Source: Rhabditoides inermis
Taxonomy: Eukaryota; Nematoda; Chromadorea; Rhabditida; Rhabditidae
NCBI GenBank assembly: GCA_963966185.1
Contig: CAWZYM010000174.1
Span: 490,001-554,000 of the forward strand
Reading direction: 5' to 3'
Length of the DNA: 64,000 nt
How positions within the stretch are numbered: the first letter of the stretch is position 1; the number at the start of each line of letters is the position of its first letter. This document shows positions 9,672-21,400 of this stretch, one piece after another. The position numbers were made by a program, and so were the translations under genes. Below the pieces are notes generated by a model, which was given only the letters and a program-made list of their open reading frames with translations, was not told the origin of the DNA and ran no database searches.

Positions 9672-11059
9672 ATCAGTAGCTGGTTGACAATGATTAGTTA
9701 TCACGGATCTAATATTATAAAATCTCTACTCTCGCCTATGATCACAGACAGCCGCTTCGCGCGCCTCCGCGGTCAAATTCTATCAGTAGCTGGTTGACAA
9801 TAATTAGTTAACACGGATCTAATATTATGAAATCTCTACTCTCGCCTTTGATCACAGACAGCCGCTTCGCGCGCCTCCGCGGTCAAATTCTATCAGTAGC
9901 TGGTTGACAATGATTAGTTATCACGGATCTAATAGTATAAAATCTCTACTCTCGTCTTTGATCACAGACAGCCGCTCCGCGCGCCTCAGCGGTCAAACTC
10001 TATCAGTAGCTGGTTGACAATGATTAGTTATCACGGATCTAATATTATAAAATATCTACTCTCGCCTATGATCACAGACAGCCGCTTCGCGCGCCTCCGC
10101 GGTCAAATTCTATCAGTAGCTGGTTGACAATAATTAGTTAACACGGATCTAATATTATGAAATCTCTACTCTCGCCTTTGATCACAGACAGCCGCTTCGC
10201 GCGCCTCCGCGGTCAAATTCTATCAGTAGCTGGTTGACAATGATTAGTTATCACGGATCTAATAGTATAAAATCTCTACTCTCGCCTTTGATCACAGACA
10301 GCCGCTCCGCGCGCCTCAGCGGTCAAACTCTATCAGTAGCTGGTTGACAATGATTAGTTATCACGGATCTAATAGTATAAAATCTCTACTCTCGCCTTTG
10401 ATCACAGACAGCCGCTCCGCGCGCCTCAGCGGTCAAACTCTATCAGTAGCTGGTTGACAATGATTAGTTATCACGGATCTAATATTATAAAATATCTACT
10501 CTCGCCTATGATCACAGACAGCCGCTTCGCGCGCCTCCGCGGTCAAATTCTATCAGTAGCTGGTTGACAATAATTAGTTAACACGGATCTAATATTATGA
10601 AATCTCTACTCTCGCCTTTGATCACAGACAGCCGCTTCGCGCGCCTCCGCGGTCAAATTCTATCAGTAGCTGGTTGACAATGATTAGTTATCACGGATCT
10701 AATAGTATAAAATCTCTACTCTCGCCTTTGATCACAGACAGCCGCTCCGCGCGCCTCAGCGGTCAAACTCTATCAGTAGCTGGTTGACAATGATTAGTTA
10801 TCACGGATCTAATAGTATAAAATCTCTACTCTCGCCTTTGATCACAGACAGCCGCTCCGCGCGCCTCAGCGGTCAAATTCTATCAGTAACTGGTTGACAA
10901 TTATTAGTTATCACGGATCTAATATCATAAAATATCTACTCTCGCCTTTGATCACAGACAGACGCTCCGCGCGCCTCAGCGGTCAAACTCTATCAGTAGC
11001 TGGTTGACAATGATTAGTTATCACGGATCTAATATTATAAAATCTCTACTCTCGCCTTA
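9672..11059. repeat. 110-bp satellite array with higher-order structure
   Basis: About 12.6 units of 110 bp. A diagnostic variant (AACACGGATC then ATTATGAAATC) recurs at about 9811, 10141 and 10581, spacings of 330 and 440 bp, so blocks of three and four units were copied together. The array joins core C2 directly, with no GA microsatellite between. Confidence 0.93.
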
Positions 11060-12175
11060 TTTCGCCTCGCCTCACTTCTATGATTGAATATAGAAAGACG
11101 TGAGTGCATACAGTTATATTTGTATTGTATTTGCTCAGAAAATAGAAATCGCACAGTTCCTTTATGGAGTGTGGTGAGCTGTTTTGTAGTGCATGGTGCT
11201 GTTCTCGCTCATTTGCACAATTGACTGTCTCTTTCTCTAACAGCAGACAGACTGGCAGCTGGCGCACTCTCACCTCGCCACACTCTCTCGTCGCGGGGCA
11301 ATAAAACGACGTCGATTAGAAGAATTTAATTGATAGCGGGCGTCAGAGGTCACAAAAAGATGCAAATTTTGGTAGAAGTGTAGTGGCCACCTATTTGCAT
11401 GTTGTATTAAAAGGAGACCTTACACGGTTGCCTAGTTTTCTTGAACAGCCCGCGACAACTGTTTGGTGTCGCCTCGCCTCGACTAAATCACTTCGTGAAA
11501 GGAAACCAGGAGGAGTTATAAAAAGATTACGGGCAGATTTGTAGGTGAGGTAGTGTAGAGGAGTGACGTCAAAACCGTTTCTCGAAAGCTGGAGTCTGCG
11601 ATTCGCAGTACTCGTTCGTGTAAGGCCTACTCGATGCAACCGTTCAACCACCTACCCGTCTCCTCGCCTCACACACTATTTCGCCGCTTTTGTGTCTGAC
11701 TCTCTCTGATTACGCGCTATTTCGTCGGACTTTCTGGAGCTTATAGCTCCGCGGATATGATAGATAAATGGCTGAAAATTGGAATCCTGCATCTCGGGTC
11801 CGAGACCATCGGATCGATGTCACGTTTGGCTAGATAGGAGTAGTGGGTGGCGCGGTAGAGCGATGGACGGACGGAAACCATAGGGCATTTTGCACAGCCA
11901 GGCAGCGCGCTTCGCGCGCTAGAAATATGAGTATAAAAAGAGGAAAAAATTATCTATCGATTGATATATAGATTGACTTGATATGTGCTCTGGAAGTGCT
12001 ACTAGGAGCTGTGCTAGAAGTGTTGTTGTCAGTCTTTCAGTAAATGGCTGATCTTTATTTTTTTTCTTATTTTGTTTATTTTCAGTATATTCAAATAATT
12101 AGAAACTGTCACAGTCTATCAGTATCTGGTTGATAGTTACTGCTTTTGTACAGATATTATATTTACTATGCTCAT
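11060..12175. repeat. Macrosatellite core, copy C2
   Basis: Begins at the joint CTCTCGCC/TTATTTCGCC, so the usual lead-in and GA tract are missing. The boundary hairpin is shortened (AGCGCGC/GCGCGCT at 11904-11920). The TCTCGG/CCGAGA stem (11792-11805) is intact, with loop GT in place of GA. The tail ends with TTTATTTTCAG near 12084 and the usual CTCATAGAAGG near 12175. Confidence 0.88.
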
Positions 12176-12381
12176 AGAAGGCGCTTCGGCACACTGCGGT
12201 GCGCCTCCGCGGTCAAAGCCTATTAGTAGATCAGTAATAATAATAATAATAGTAATATAATGATCACTGATACTAATATACATTTTCTTCCACTCTCTGA
12301 TCTTTTTCTCTATCGTATGCACATTGACGGCGCTCCGACACGTTCCGCGCGCCTCCGCGGTGAAAAAAAGGCCTGATAGTT
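12176..12381. repeat. 139-bp satellite, about 1.5 units
   Basis: The units after C2 are interrupted by a TIR element. The last bases (12373-12381, CTGATAGTT) are the left copy of that element's target-site duplication. Confidence 0.88.
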
Positions 12382-12933
12382 TAGGAACCACAACGTGAGG
12401 TGCAGAGTTTGTGTCGAAATCATGTAACATTTTCTGACTGGACGCGTTACTTGCTCTAATTAGCGTAGAACGATTCGCCCTTCCTCGCTGATTCCAACGA
12501 TATTCGATTTATGGGAAAACGTGCCCCGTAAAGTATTGAAAATCGATAAAGAGTGATATGATGACGTCATATTTCTTTGATCTAGCCGCCACTGCCCAAA
12601 ATGGGTAATGAAAAATGGTGTCATAAGAGACGTATTTCATCGAGTACTGATTGATTACAATCAAACAAAGCGTAGTGCTACTATTAGAAACGAGTATATT
12701 CATAATTTAACTATTAATGACGTCATCAGTGCTTTGATCTAGCCGCCCTCTGTCGCACATTCCCTATGTGAGCGCGCGCTCGGGTGCGCGCGCGCCGCGC
12801 GGAATTAGAGCGCAATGTGAACGATGAACCCTATGAACATTATATATTTTCGAAATCAGCTTGAAACGATCTACATTATTATACAAACTGCTATACCACA
12901 TCCAAACTTCTGAAATTCTCATTGTGGTCCCTA
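12382..12933. mobile_element. 552-bp non-autonomous TIR element
   Basis: Flanked by identical 9-bp direct repeats CTGATAGTT (12373-12381 and 12934-12942). Its ends are imperfect inverted repeats: TAGGAACCACAACG on the left and TAGGGACCACAATG when the right end is reverse-complemented. There is no transposase. Inside, a motif with TGACGTCA followed by CTTTGATCTAGCCGCC occurs twice (about 12563 and 12717), and a GCGCGC-rich patch lies near 12772-12802. A 9-bp duplication suggests a Mutator-like superfamily; hAT (8 bp) is the alternative, as one base is ambiguous. It sits in the 139-bp satellite. Confidence 0.75.
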
Positions 12934-13571
12934 CTGATAGTTATCAGTAGATCAGTAACATAAAATTATTAATATTCTGATCACTGATACTGAAATGCAT
13001 TTTCTCTGACTCTCTGAGCTTTCACTTTCTCGTATGCACATAGAAAGCGCTCCGTCACGCTCCGCGCGCCTCCTCGGTAAAAAAAGCCTATCAGTTATCA
13101 GTAGATCAGTAATATAAAAATAAGAATATATTGATCACTGAAACTGATATGCATTTTCTCTGACTCTCTGGTCTTTCACTTTCTCGTATACACATAGATG
13201 GCGCTTCGTCACGCTTCGCGCGCCTCCGCAGTAAAAAAAATCCTATCAGTTATCAGTAGATCAGTAATATAAAAGTAATAATATTTTGATCACTGATACT
13301 GATATGCCATTCATCCGACTCTCTGATCTTTCACTCTCTCTTATGCACATAGATGGCGCTACGGCACGCTCCGCGCGCCTCCGCAGTCAAAGTATATCAG
13401 TAGATCAGTATTTATAATAATATATTGATCACTGATACTGATATGCATTTTCTCCGACTTTATGATCTTTTACTCTTCCATATGCACATGAAGTGCGCTC
13501 CGGGAACGCTTCGCGCGCCTCCGCGGTCAAAGCCGATCAGTAGATCAGTAATATTAAGAATATATTGATCA
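12934..13571. repeat. 139-bp satellite array
   Basis: Starts with the right target duplication (12934-12942). Between four and five units follow, several with an extra TTATCAG before the unit start (TATCAGTTATCAGTAG). It switches to the 110-bp family inside the phrase GCTACTGGTTGATAATG. Confidence 0.88.
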
Positions 13572-14010
13572 CTGCTACTGGTTGATAATGATTAGTTATC
13601 ACGGATCTAATATTATAGAATCTCTACTCTCGCCTTTGAACACAGACAGCCGCTCCGCGCGCCTCAGCGGTCAAATTCTATCAGTAGCTGGTTGACAATG
13701 ATTAGTTATCACGGATCTAATATTCTAAAATCTCTACTCTCGCCTATGATCATAGATAGCCGCTCCGCGCGCCTCAGCAGTCAAATTCTATCAGTAGCTG
13801 GTTGACAATGATTAGTTATCCCGGATCTAATATTATAAAATCTCTACTCTCGCCTTTGATCACAGACAGCCGCTCCGCGCGCCTCAGCGGTCAAATTCTA
13901 TCAGTAGCTGGTTGACAATGATTAGTTATCACGGATCTAATATTATAAAATAACTACTCTCGCCTACGATCATAGACAGCCACTCCGCGCGCCTCCGCGG
14001 TCAAATTCTA
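13572..14010. repeat. 110-bp satellite, four units
   Basis: Four 110-bp units between two 139-bp stretches. Entry is at CTACTG/GTTGATAATG and exit at TCTATCAGTAG/ATCAGTAATAA, so the exit joint falls in sequence shared by both families. Confidence 0.92.
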
Positions 14011-14332
14011 TCAGTAGATCAGTAATAATAAGAATAAATTGATTACTGCTACTGATATGCATTTTCTTCGACTCTCTGATCGTTCATTCTCGTATGCACA
14101 TAGTAAGCGCTCCGGCACGCTTCGCGCGCCTCCGCGGTCAAAGCCGATCAGTAGATCAGTAATTATAAAAATATATTGAACACTGATACTGATATGCATT
14201 CTCTCCAACTCTCTGATCTTTCACTCTCTCGTATGCACATAGAGAGCGCGCCTCCGCGGTCAAAGCCTATCAGCAGCTGGTTGACAATTATTATTTATTA
14301 GTTATCACTCATCTAATATCATAAAATATATA

Positions 14333-14392
<60 letters not shown>

Positions 14393-14450
14393 GAAGAAGA
14401 GAGGGATGAGAAGAGGAGGTGGTAGAGCGTACTACATAGTAGCACTCTTT
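14011..14450. repeat. 139-bp units, then C3 lead-in and GA tract
   Basis: Two 139-bp units (to about 14275) are followed by one lead-in (GCTGGTTGACAATTATT... TTATCACTCATCTAAT) and a GA microsatellite at 14331-14392, then AGGAGGTGGTAGAGCG. Confidence 0.88.
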
Positions 14451-15570
14451 CGCCTCGCCTCACTTCCCTGCTTGAATATAGAATGACGTGAGTGCACATA
14501 GTAATGTTTTATTGTATGTGCTCAGAAAATAGAATTCGCACAGTTTGTTGGAGTGTGGTGTGTTGTTTCGTAGTGCATGGTGATGTTCTCGCTCATTTGC
14601 ACAATTTACTGTTTCTTTCTCTAACAGCAGACTGACTGGCAGCTGGCGCACTCTCACCTCGCCACACTCTCTCGTCGCGGGGCAATAAAACGACGTCGAT
14701 TAAAGGAATCCGCTGATCGCAGGCGTCATAGGTCACAAAAAGATGCAAATTTTGGTAGAAGTGTAGTGGCCACCTATATGCATGTTGTAGTAAAGGGAGA
14801 TCTTACACGGTTGCCTACTTTTCTTGAACAGCCCGCGACAAATGTTTGGTGTCGCCTCGCCTCGATTAAATCACTTCGTGAAAGGAAACCAGAAAGAGTT
14901 ATAAAACGATTTCGGGCAGATTTGTAGATAAGGGAGTGTAGAGGAGTGACGTCAAAACCGTTTCTCGATAGCTGAAGTCTGCGATTCGCAGTACTCGTTC
15001 TTGTAAGGTCTACTCGACGCAACCGCTCAACCACCTAACCGTCTCGTCACCTTACACACTATTTCGCTGCTTTTCTGTCTGATTCTCTCTGATTACGCGC
15101 TATTTCGTCGGAGTTTCTCGAGCTCATAGCTCCGCGGATATGAGAGATAAAGAGCTGAAAATTGGAATCCTGCATCTAGGAACCGAGACCATTGGATCGA
15201 TGTCACGTTTGGCTAGATAGGAGTAGTGGCTGGCGCGGTAGAGCGATGGACGTACGGACGGACGGACGGAAACCATAGAGCATTTTACACTTACAGGCAA
15301 CTAGCGCGCTTCGCGCGCTAGAAATATAGGTATAAAAAAGAGGAGAAAATTATCTATCGATTGATATATAGATTGATTTGATATGTGCTCTGGAAGTGCT
15401 ATTAGGAGCTGTGCTAGAAGTGCTGTTGTCAGTCTTCCAGTAGATGACTGATCTTTATTTGTTTCCTTTTTTGTTTTCAGTAATTTTAAATAATTAGAAA
15501 GTGTCACAGTCTCTTTGGTTGATAGTATCTGGTTGACTGTTTTTCTACGGATGTATTTACTATGCTCATA
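14451..15570. repeat. Macrosatellite core, copy C3
   Basis: A complete core. The boundary hairpin is intact at 15301-15321. The TCTCGG stem is damaged (TCTAGG), while the neighbouring CATCG stem carries C to T, giving a G-T wobble. The GGAC run is expanded to about four copies near 15253. The tail uses the TTTTCAG form. Confidence 0.88.
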
Positions 15571-16730
15571 GAAGGCGCTCCGGCACGCTCCGCTGTCAGA
15601 GCATATCAGTAGATCAGTAATAAAAATAACAATAATGATCACTGATACTGATTTGCATTTTCTCCTACTCTCTGATATTTTACTCTCTCGTATGCACATG
15701 GAGGGCGCTCCGGAACGCTTCGCGCGCCTCCGCGGTCAAAGCCGATCAGTGAATCAGTAATTATAATAATATACTGATCAATGATACTGATATGCCTTCT
15801 CTCCTACTCTCTGAGCTTTTACTCTTTCGTACGCACACAGAAAGCGCTCCGGCACGCTCCGCGCGCCTCCGCGGTCAAAATATATCAGTAGATCAGTAAT
15901 AGTAAGAATGCATTGATCACTGCTACTGATATGAATTTTCTCCGACTCTCTGATCGTTCACTTTCTCGTATGCACATAGAAAGCGCTCCGGCACGCTCCG
16001 CGCGCCTCCGCGGTCAAAATATATCAGTAGATCAGTAATAGTAAGAATGCATTGATCACTGCTACTGATATGAATTTTCTCCGACTCTCTGATCGTTCAC
16101 TTTCTCGTATGCACATAGAAAGCGCTCCGGCACGCTCCGCGCGCCTCCGCGGTCAAAATATATCAGTATATCAGTAATAGTAAGAATGCATTGATCACTG
16201 CTACTGATATGAATTTTCTCCGACTCTCTGATCGTTCAATTTCTCGTATGCACATAGAAAGCGCTCCGGCACGCTCTGCGGTCAAAGCCTATCAGTAGAT
16301 CAGTAATAATAAGAATAAATAATGATCACTGCTACTGATATGAATTTTCTCCGAATCTCTGATCTTTCACTCTCTCGTATGCACATAGAAAGCGCTCCGG
16401 CACGCTCCGCGCGCCTCCGCGGTCAAAATATATCAGTAAATCAGTAATAGTAAGAATGCATTGATCACTGCTACTGATATGAATTTTCTCCGACTCTCTG
16501 ATCGTTCACTTTCTCGTATGCACATAGAAAGCGCTCCGGCACGCTCCGCGCGCCTCCGCGGTCAAAATATATCAGTAGATCAGTAATAGTAAGAATGCAT
16601 TGATCACTGCTACTGATATGAATTTTCTCCGACTCTCTGATCGTTCACTTTCTCGTATGCACATAGAAAGCGCTCCGGCACGCTCCGCGCGCCTCCGCGG
16701 TCAAAATATATCAGTAGATCAGTAATAGTA
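15571..16730. repeat. 139-bp satellite array
   Basis: About eight units, many with GAATTTTCTCC in place of GCATTTTCTCC. One unit near 16275 has a shortened GC box (GCACGCTCTGCGG). This set of variants reappears after the retroelement insertion (17570-18010), so a multi-unit block was duplicated. The last five bases (TAGTA, 16726-16730) are the target duplication of the next element. Confidence 0.9.
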
Positions 16731-17156
16731 GCTGTTGTTGTTGCTGTTGTTGCTGTTCCGTCTGGAAAGGAGAGGAGACGTAATGTCATCATCACTCGCG
16801 TGCTACGCTCTGACCGATCCTGCTTCGAGAATGCCACCATGTTCGAACTGTCTATCGCTTCCTGCCGCACTGTCGCCGACCGCGATGGATCTGATTTCAT
16901 CACTCTTCTCGCCGAGTTCACCTGCCCTGCCGACGCTGCCACCTTCATCAGGAGATTCAACACGGACTGTATGGGTAGGGACTGTCCCGCGAGGGCCAGA
17001 CCTGACTACAACCCAGAAGACGCCGCCAAGTACGCCTCATCCTGGAAGACCGCCATAGAGAGAAATGACGTCGCCGGCCGCCGCGAGTGGACTGTGAGGG
17101 ACCTCGAGCTGTACAAGCTGCCTGCGCCTGGACCATGGATCAAGATGAGTCGCTAA
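16731..17156 (+). pseudogene. 5'-truncated ORF1-like gene fragment, copy A
   Basis: An open frame of 141 codons enters from the left edge of the insertion without a start and stops at TAA 17154-17156. An in-frame GTG at 16800 gives a shorter apparent start that is probably not real. The fragment aligns through its length with the C-terminal part of copy B. Shared features are a run beginning RR.. then VI.TRV.RS, the phrase ADRD, FIR.FN, RDCPARARPDY, PEDAAKYA, AGRREWTVR and a final W.K..R. I judge identity at roughly 60%. No internal stop or frameshift has accumulated despite this divergence. The part that would encode the N-terminus and coiled coil is missing. Nucleic-acid binding is inferred from family resemblance only. 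Confidence 0.7.
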
Positions 17157-17564
17157 TTGTCTCTCTATTCTCTCTTTTGTCTTTCTCATATTATCAATGT
17201 CATTCACGTTCTTTTATGTCACTCCTGAATGTCAGTTTTCACGCCTTCCATTATTTCACTGCTATTGTTTACGTTTTGCATTGTGATTGTTTCCATCTTT
17301 TTGATTTGAGTGTCTGTTTTCTTTCAAATCCAACTTCTGTTTTATCGATTGTCAGCGCATTTCCGTTATGCATTGCCTACATTCATTGTTATCTACTATG
17401 TGAATCTTTCATTTCTTCCACAATGCGTTTGTTTATGTTATTTCTCTATTCTCTCGTCACATTTCTCTCTCGTCAGAGAAAATTTCACAGCCCGAGTAAG
17501 TGCTCTCCAGGGCCTTCGGGTGTTGTAAAATATTAATGCTATCAAGTATTAATAAAGCATATTG
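16731..17564 (+). mobile_element. 5'-truncated ORF1-only retroelement, copy A
   Basis: An 834-bp insertion in a 139-bp unit, flanked by TAGTA at 16726-16730 and 17565-17569. It opens inside the ORF (so it is 5'-truncated, as expected for target-primed reverse transcription), has about 410 bp of 3' UTR and an AATAAA at 17550. Its 3' end shares a block (CAGAGAAA..., GCCCG..., TAAGTGCTCT..., CGGG) with copy B at 60879-60926. No reverse transcriptase is present. Confidence 0.75.
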
Positions 17565-18459
17565 TAGTAAGAATGCATTGATCACTGCTACTGATATGAA
17601 TTTTCTCCGACTCTCTGATCGTTCACTTTCTCGTATGCACATAGAAAGCGCTCCGGCACGCTCCGCGCGCCTCCGCGGTCAAAATATATCAGTATATCAG
17701 TAATAGTAAGAATGCATTGATCACTGCTACTGATATGAATTTTCTCCGACTCTCTGATCGTTCAATTTCTCGTATGCACATAGAAAGCGCTCCGGCACGC
17801 TCTGCGGTCAAAGCCTATCAGTAGATCAGTAATAATAAGAATAAATAATGATCACTGCTACTGATATGAATTTTCTCCGAATCTCTGATCTTTCACTCTC
17901 TCGTATGCACATAGAAAGCGCTCCGGCACGCTCCGCGCGCCTCCGCGGTCAAAATATATCAGTAAATCAGTAATAGTAAGAATGCATTGATCACTGCTAC
18001 TGATATGAATTTTCTCCGACTCTCTGATCGTTCAATTTCTCGTATGCACATAGAAACCGCTCCGGCACGCTCCGCGCGCCTCCGCGGTCAAAATGTATCA
18101 GTAGATCAGTAATAATAAGAATGCATTGATCACTGCTACTGATATGAATTTTCTCCGACTTTCTGATCTTTCTTTCTCTCGTATGCACATAGAAAGCGCT
18201 CCGGCACGCTCCGCGCGCCTCCGCGGTCAAAATATATCAGTAGATCAGTAATAGTAAGGATGCATTGATCACTGCTACTGATATGATTTTTCTCCGACTC
18301 TCTGATATTTCACTCTCTCGTATGCACATAGGAGGCGCTCCGGCACGCTCCGCGCGCTTCCGCGTTAATACTCTATCAGTAGATCAGTAATTATAATAAT
18401 ACATTGATCACTGATACAGATATGCATTTTCTTATACTCTCTGATCTTTCACTTTCTCG
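17565..18459. repeat. 139-bp satellite array
   Basis: Resumes the interrupted unit at TAGTAAGAATGCATTG. About 6.5 units run to TTTCTCGTCATAAAATC, an abrupt joint into the middle of a 110-bp unit. The same joint is seen at about 21793. Confidence 0.9.
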
Positions 18460-19289
18460 TCATAAAATCTCTACTCTCGCCTACGATCATAGATAGCCGC
18501 TCCGCGCGCCTCCGCGGTCAAAATCTATCAGTAGCTGGTTGACAATGATTAGTTATCACGGATCTAATATTATAAAATTTCTACTCTCGCCTTTGATCAT
18601 AGACAGCCGCTCCGCGCGTTTCAGCGGTCAATTTCTATCAGTAGCTGGTTGACAATGATTAGTTATCACGGATCTAATATTATAAAATCTCTACTCTCGC
18701 CTTTGATCACAGACAGCCGCTCCGCGCGCCTCAGCGGTCAAGTTCTATCAGTAGCTGGTTGACAATGATTAGTTATCACGGATCTAAGATTATAAAATAT
18801 CTACTCTCGCTTTTGATCACAGACAGCCGCTCCGCGCGCCTCAGCGGTCAAGTTCTATCAGTAGCTGGTTGACAATCACGGATCTAATATTATAAAATAT
18901 CTACTCTCGCCTTTGATCACAGACAGCCGCTCCGCGCGCCTCAGCGGTCAAGTTCTATCAGTAGCTGGTTGACAATGATTAGTTATCACGGATCTATTAT
19001 TATAAAATTTCTACTCTCGCCTTCGATCACAGACAGCAGCTCCGCGCGTTTCAGCGGTCAAATTCTATCAGTAGCTGGTTGACAATGATTAGTTATCACG
19101 GATCCAATATTATAAAATCTCTACTCTCGCCTTCGATCACAGACAGCCGCTCCGCGCGCCTCAGCGGTCCACTTCTATCAGTAGCTGGTTGACAATTATT
19201 AGTTATCACGGATCTAATATTATAAAATATCCACTCTCGCCTATGATCATAGATAGCCGTTCCGCGCGCCTCCGCGGTCAAAGTCTATC
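18460..19289. repeat. 110-bp satellite array
   Basis: About 7.5 units. One (near 18870) lacks GATTAGTTAT and is shortened. Exit to the 139-bp family is at TCTATCAGTAG/ATCAGTAATAA. Confidence 0.92.
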
Positions 19290-20046
19290 AGTAGATCAGT
19301 AATAACAAGAATATATTGATCACTGTTACTGATATGGATTCTCTCCGACTGTCTGATATTTCACTCTCTCGGATGCACATAGGAGGCGCGCCTCCGCGGT
19401 CAAAGTCTATCAGTAGATCAGTAATAATAAGAATATATTGATCACTGTTACTGATATGCATTCTCTCCGACTGTCTGATATTTCACTCTCTCGGATGCAC
19501 ATAGGAGGCGCTCCGGCACGCTTCGCGCGCCTCCGCGGTCAAAGTCTATCAGTAGATCATTAATAGTAAGAATGCATTGATCACTGCTACTGATATGGAT
19601 TCTCTCCGACTGTCTGATATTTCACTCTCTCGGATGCACATAGAAAGCGCTCCGGCACGCTCCGCGCGCCTCCGCAGTCAAATCCTATCAGTAGGTCAGT
19701 AACAATAAGAATAAATTGATCACTGCTACTGATATGCATTTTCTCCGACTCTCTGATCTTTCACTCTCTCGTATGCACATAGAGGGCGCTTCGGCACACT
19801 CCGCGGTAAAGCATATCAGAATCTGGTTGACAATTTTTATTTTTATTATAGATACAAATATAATTTATAGTTATCACTGGTCTTTTATTATAAAATCAAG
19901 AGAGAGAGAGTGAGAAAGAGAGAGAGAGATGGAGAGAGGAAGAGAGGGAGAGAGGGAGAGAAAGAGAGAAAGAAAGAGAAAGAGAGACGAGAAAGAGAGA
20001 GATGAGAAAAGGAATTGGATGAAAAAAGGAGGTTACATAGTATTTT
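19290..20046. repeat. 139-bp units, C4 lead-in and GA tract
   Basis: About four 139-bp units (one with a heavily shortened GC box near 19385), a shortened-box unit at about 19795, a lead-in, then an irregular GA tract (19893-20010) with GAGGGAGA and GAAA interruptions. Confidence 0.88.
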
Positions 20047-21129
20047 GCCTCGCCTCACTTCCCTGATTGAATATAGAATGACGTGAGTGCATATAGTAAT
20101 GTTTTATTGTATGTGCTCAGAAAATAAAATTCGCACAGTTTGTTGAAGTGTGGTGAGCTGTTTCGTAGTGCATGGTGATGTTCTCGCTCATTTGCACAAT
20201 TGACTGTGTTTTTCTCTGACATCAGACAAACTGGCAGCTGGCGCACTCTCACCTCGCCACACTCTCTCGTCGCGGGACAATAAAGTGGCGTCGATTAGAG
20301 GAATTTAATTGATAGCGGGCGTAAGAGGTCACAAAAAGATGCAAATTTTGGTAGAAGTGTAGTGGCCACCTATTTGCATGTTGTAGTAAAGGGAGACCTT
20401 ACACGGTTGCCTTGTTTTCTTGAACAGCCCGCGACAACTGTTTGGTGTCGCCTCGCCTCGATTAAATCACTTCGTGAAAGGAAACAAGGAGGATTTATAA
20501 AAAGATTACGGGCAGATTTGTAGGTAAGGGAGTGTAGAGGAGTGACGTCGAAACCGTTTTTCGATAGCTGAAGTCTGCGAATCGCAGTAATCGTTCTTGT
20601 AAGGCCTACTCGATGCAACCGTTCAACCACCTAACCGTCTCTTCATCTGACACACTGTTTCGCTCTTTTTTCTGTCTGACTCTCTCTGATTACGCGCTAT
20701 TTCGTCGAATTTTCTTTAAGGCGTATAGCTCCGCGGATATGAGATATAAAGGGCTGAAAATTGGAATCCTGCATCTCGGGACCGAGACCATCGGATCGAT
20801 GTCACGTTTGGCTAGATAGGAGTAGTGGGTGGCGCGGTAGAGCGATGGACGGACGGACAAAAAGTGCGGAAACCATAGGGCATTTAGTCAGACCGGCGCA
20901 GCGGGCGCTGCGACTAGCGCGCTTCGCGCGCTAGAAATATAGGTAGAAAATAGAGGAGAAAATTATCTATCGATTAATATATAGATTGACTTGATATGTG
21001 CTCTGGTAGTGCTATTAGGAGCTGTGCTAGAAGTGCTGTTGTCAGAGCCTTCTAAAGAGTGATCTTTATTGTATTTCCTTAATTTTGAATTACAGTATTA
21101 TCAAATGCTTGAACAGTGTCAATGTCTAA
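20047..21129. repeat. Macrosatellite core, copy C4
   Basis: A core with an extra hairpin (CGCAGCG/CGCTGCG, 20897-20912) just before the boundary hairpin (20914-20934). The CTGCG stem has loop AAT. The tail is type 2: GTCAGAGCCTTC and a pyrimidine run ending ATTACAG near 21084, followed by module B in place of the usual ending. Confidence 0.88.
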
Positions 21130-21271
21130 CAGTAGCTAGTTGATTTTTTTCGATTCTCGACTGATGTTATCTTACCTAGGCTCAGAGAAGGCGCTCCGAG
21201 ATGCAGCCGAAGACTATCGGTATATGAGTGATAACTACGTCATAACTAAACTACACTTTCTGTTTCTCCGC

Positions 21272-21341
<70 letters not shown>

Positions 21342-21344
21342 GTC

Positions 21345-21387
<43 letters not shown>

Positions 21388-21400
21388 TCTAGAAGGCGCT
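21130..21400. repeat. Module B with CT microsatellite
   Basis: A distinct segment beginning GTTGATTTTTTTCGATTC, with GCGCTCCGAGATGCAGCCG, ACTATCGGTATATGAG and TTTCTCCGCTTCTC, then about 110 bp of CT repeat (21276-21383) and CTCTAGAAGGCGC. It recurs near 26860, 31045 and 59090. Confidence 0.85.

Noticed and set aside
11515..11530. Possible TATA box (GTTATAAAAAG) in the cores
   Set aside because: It is changed to TTACAAAAAG in C6/C7 and TTATAGAAAG in C11/C12, and similar TATAAAAT occurs in every 110-bp unit, so it is not specific support for a promoter.
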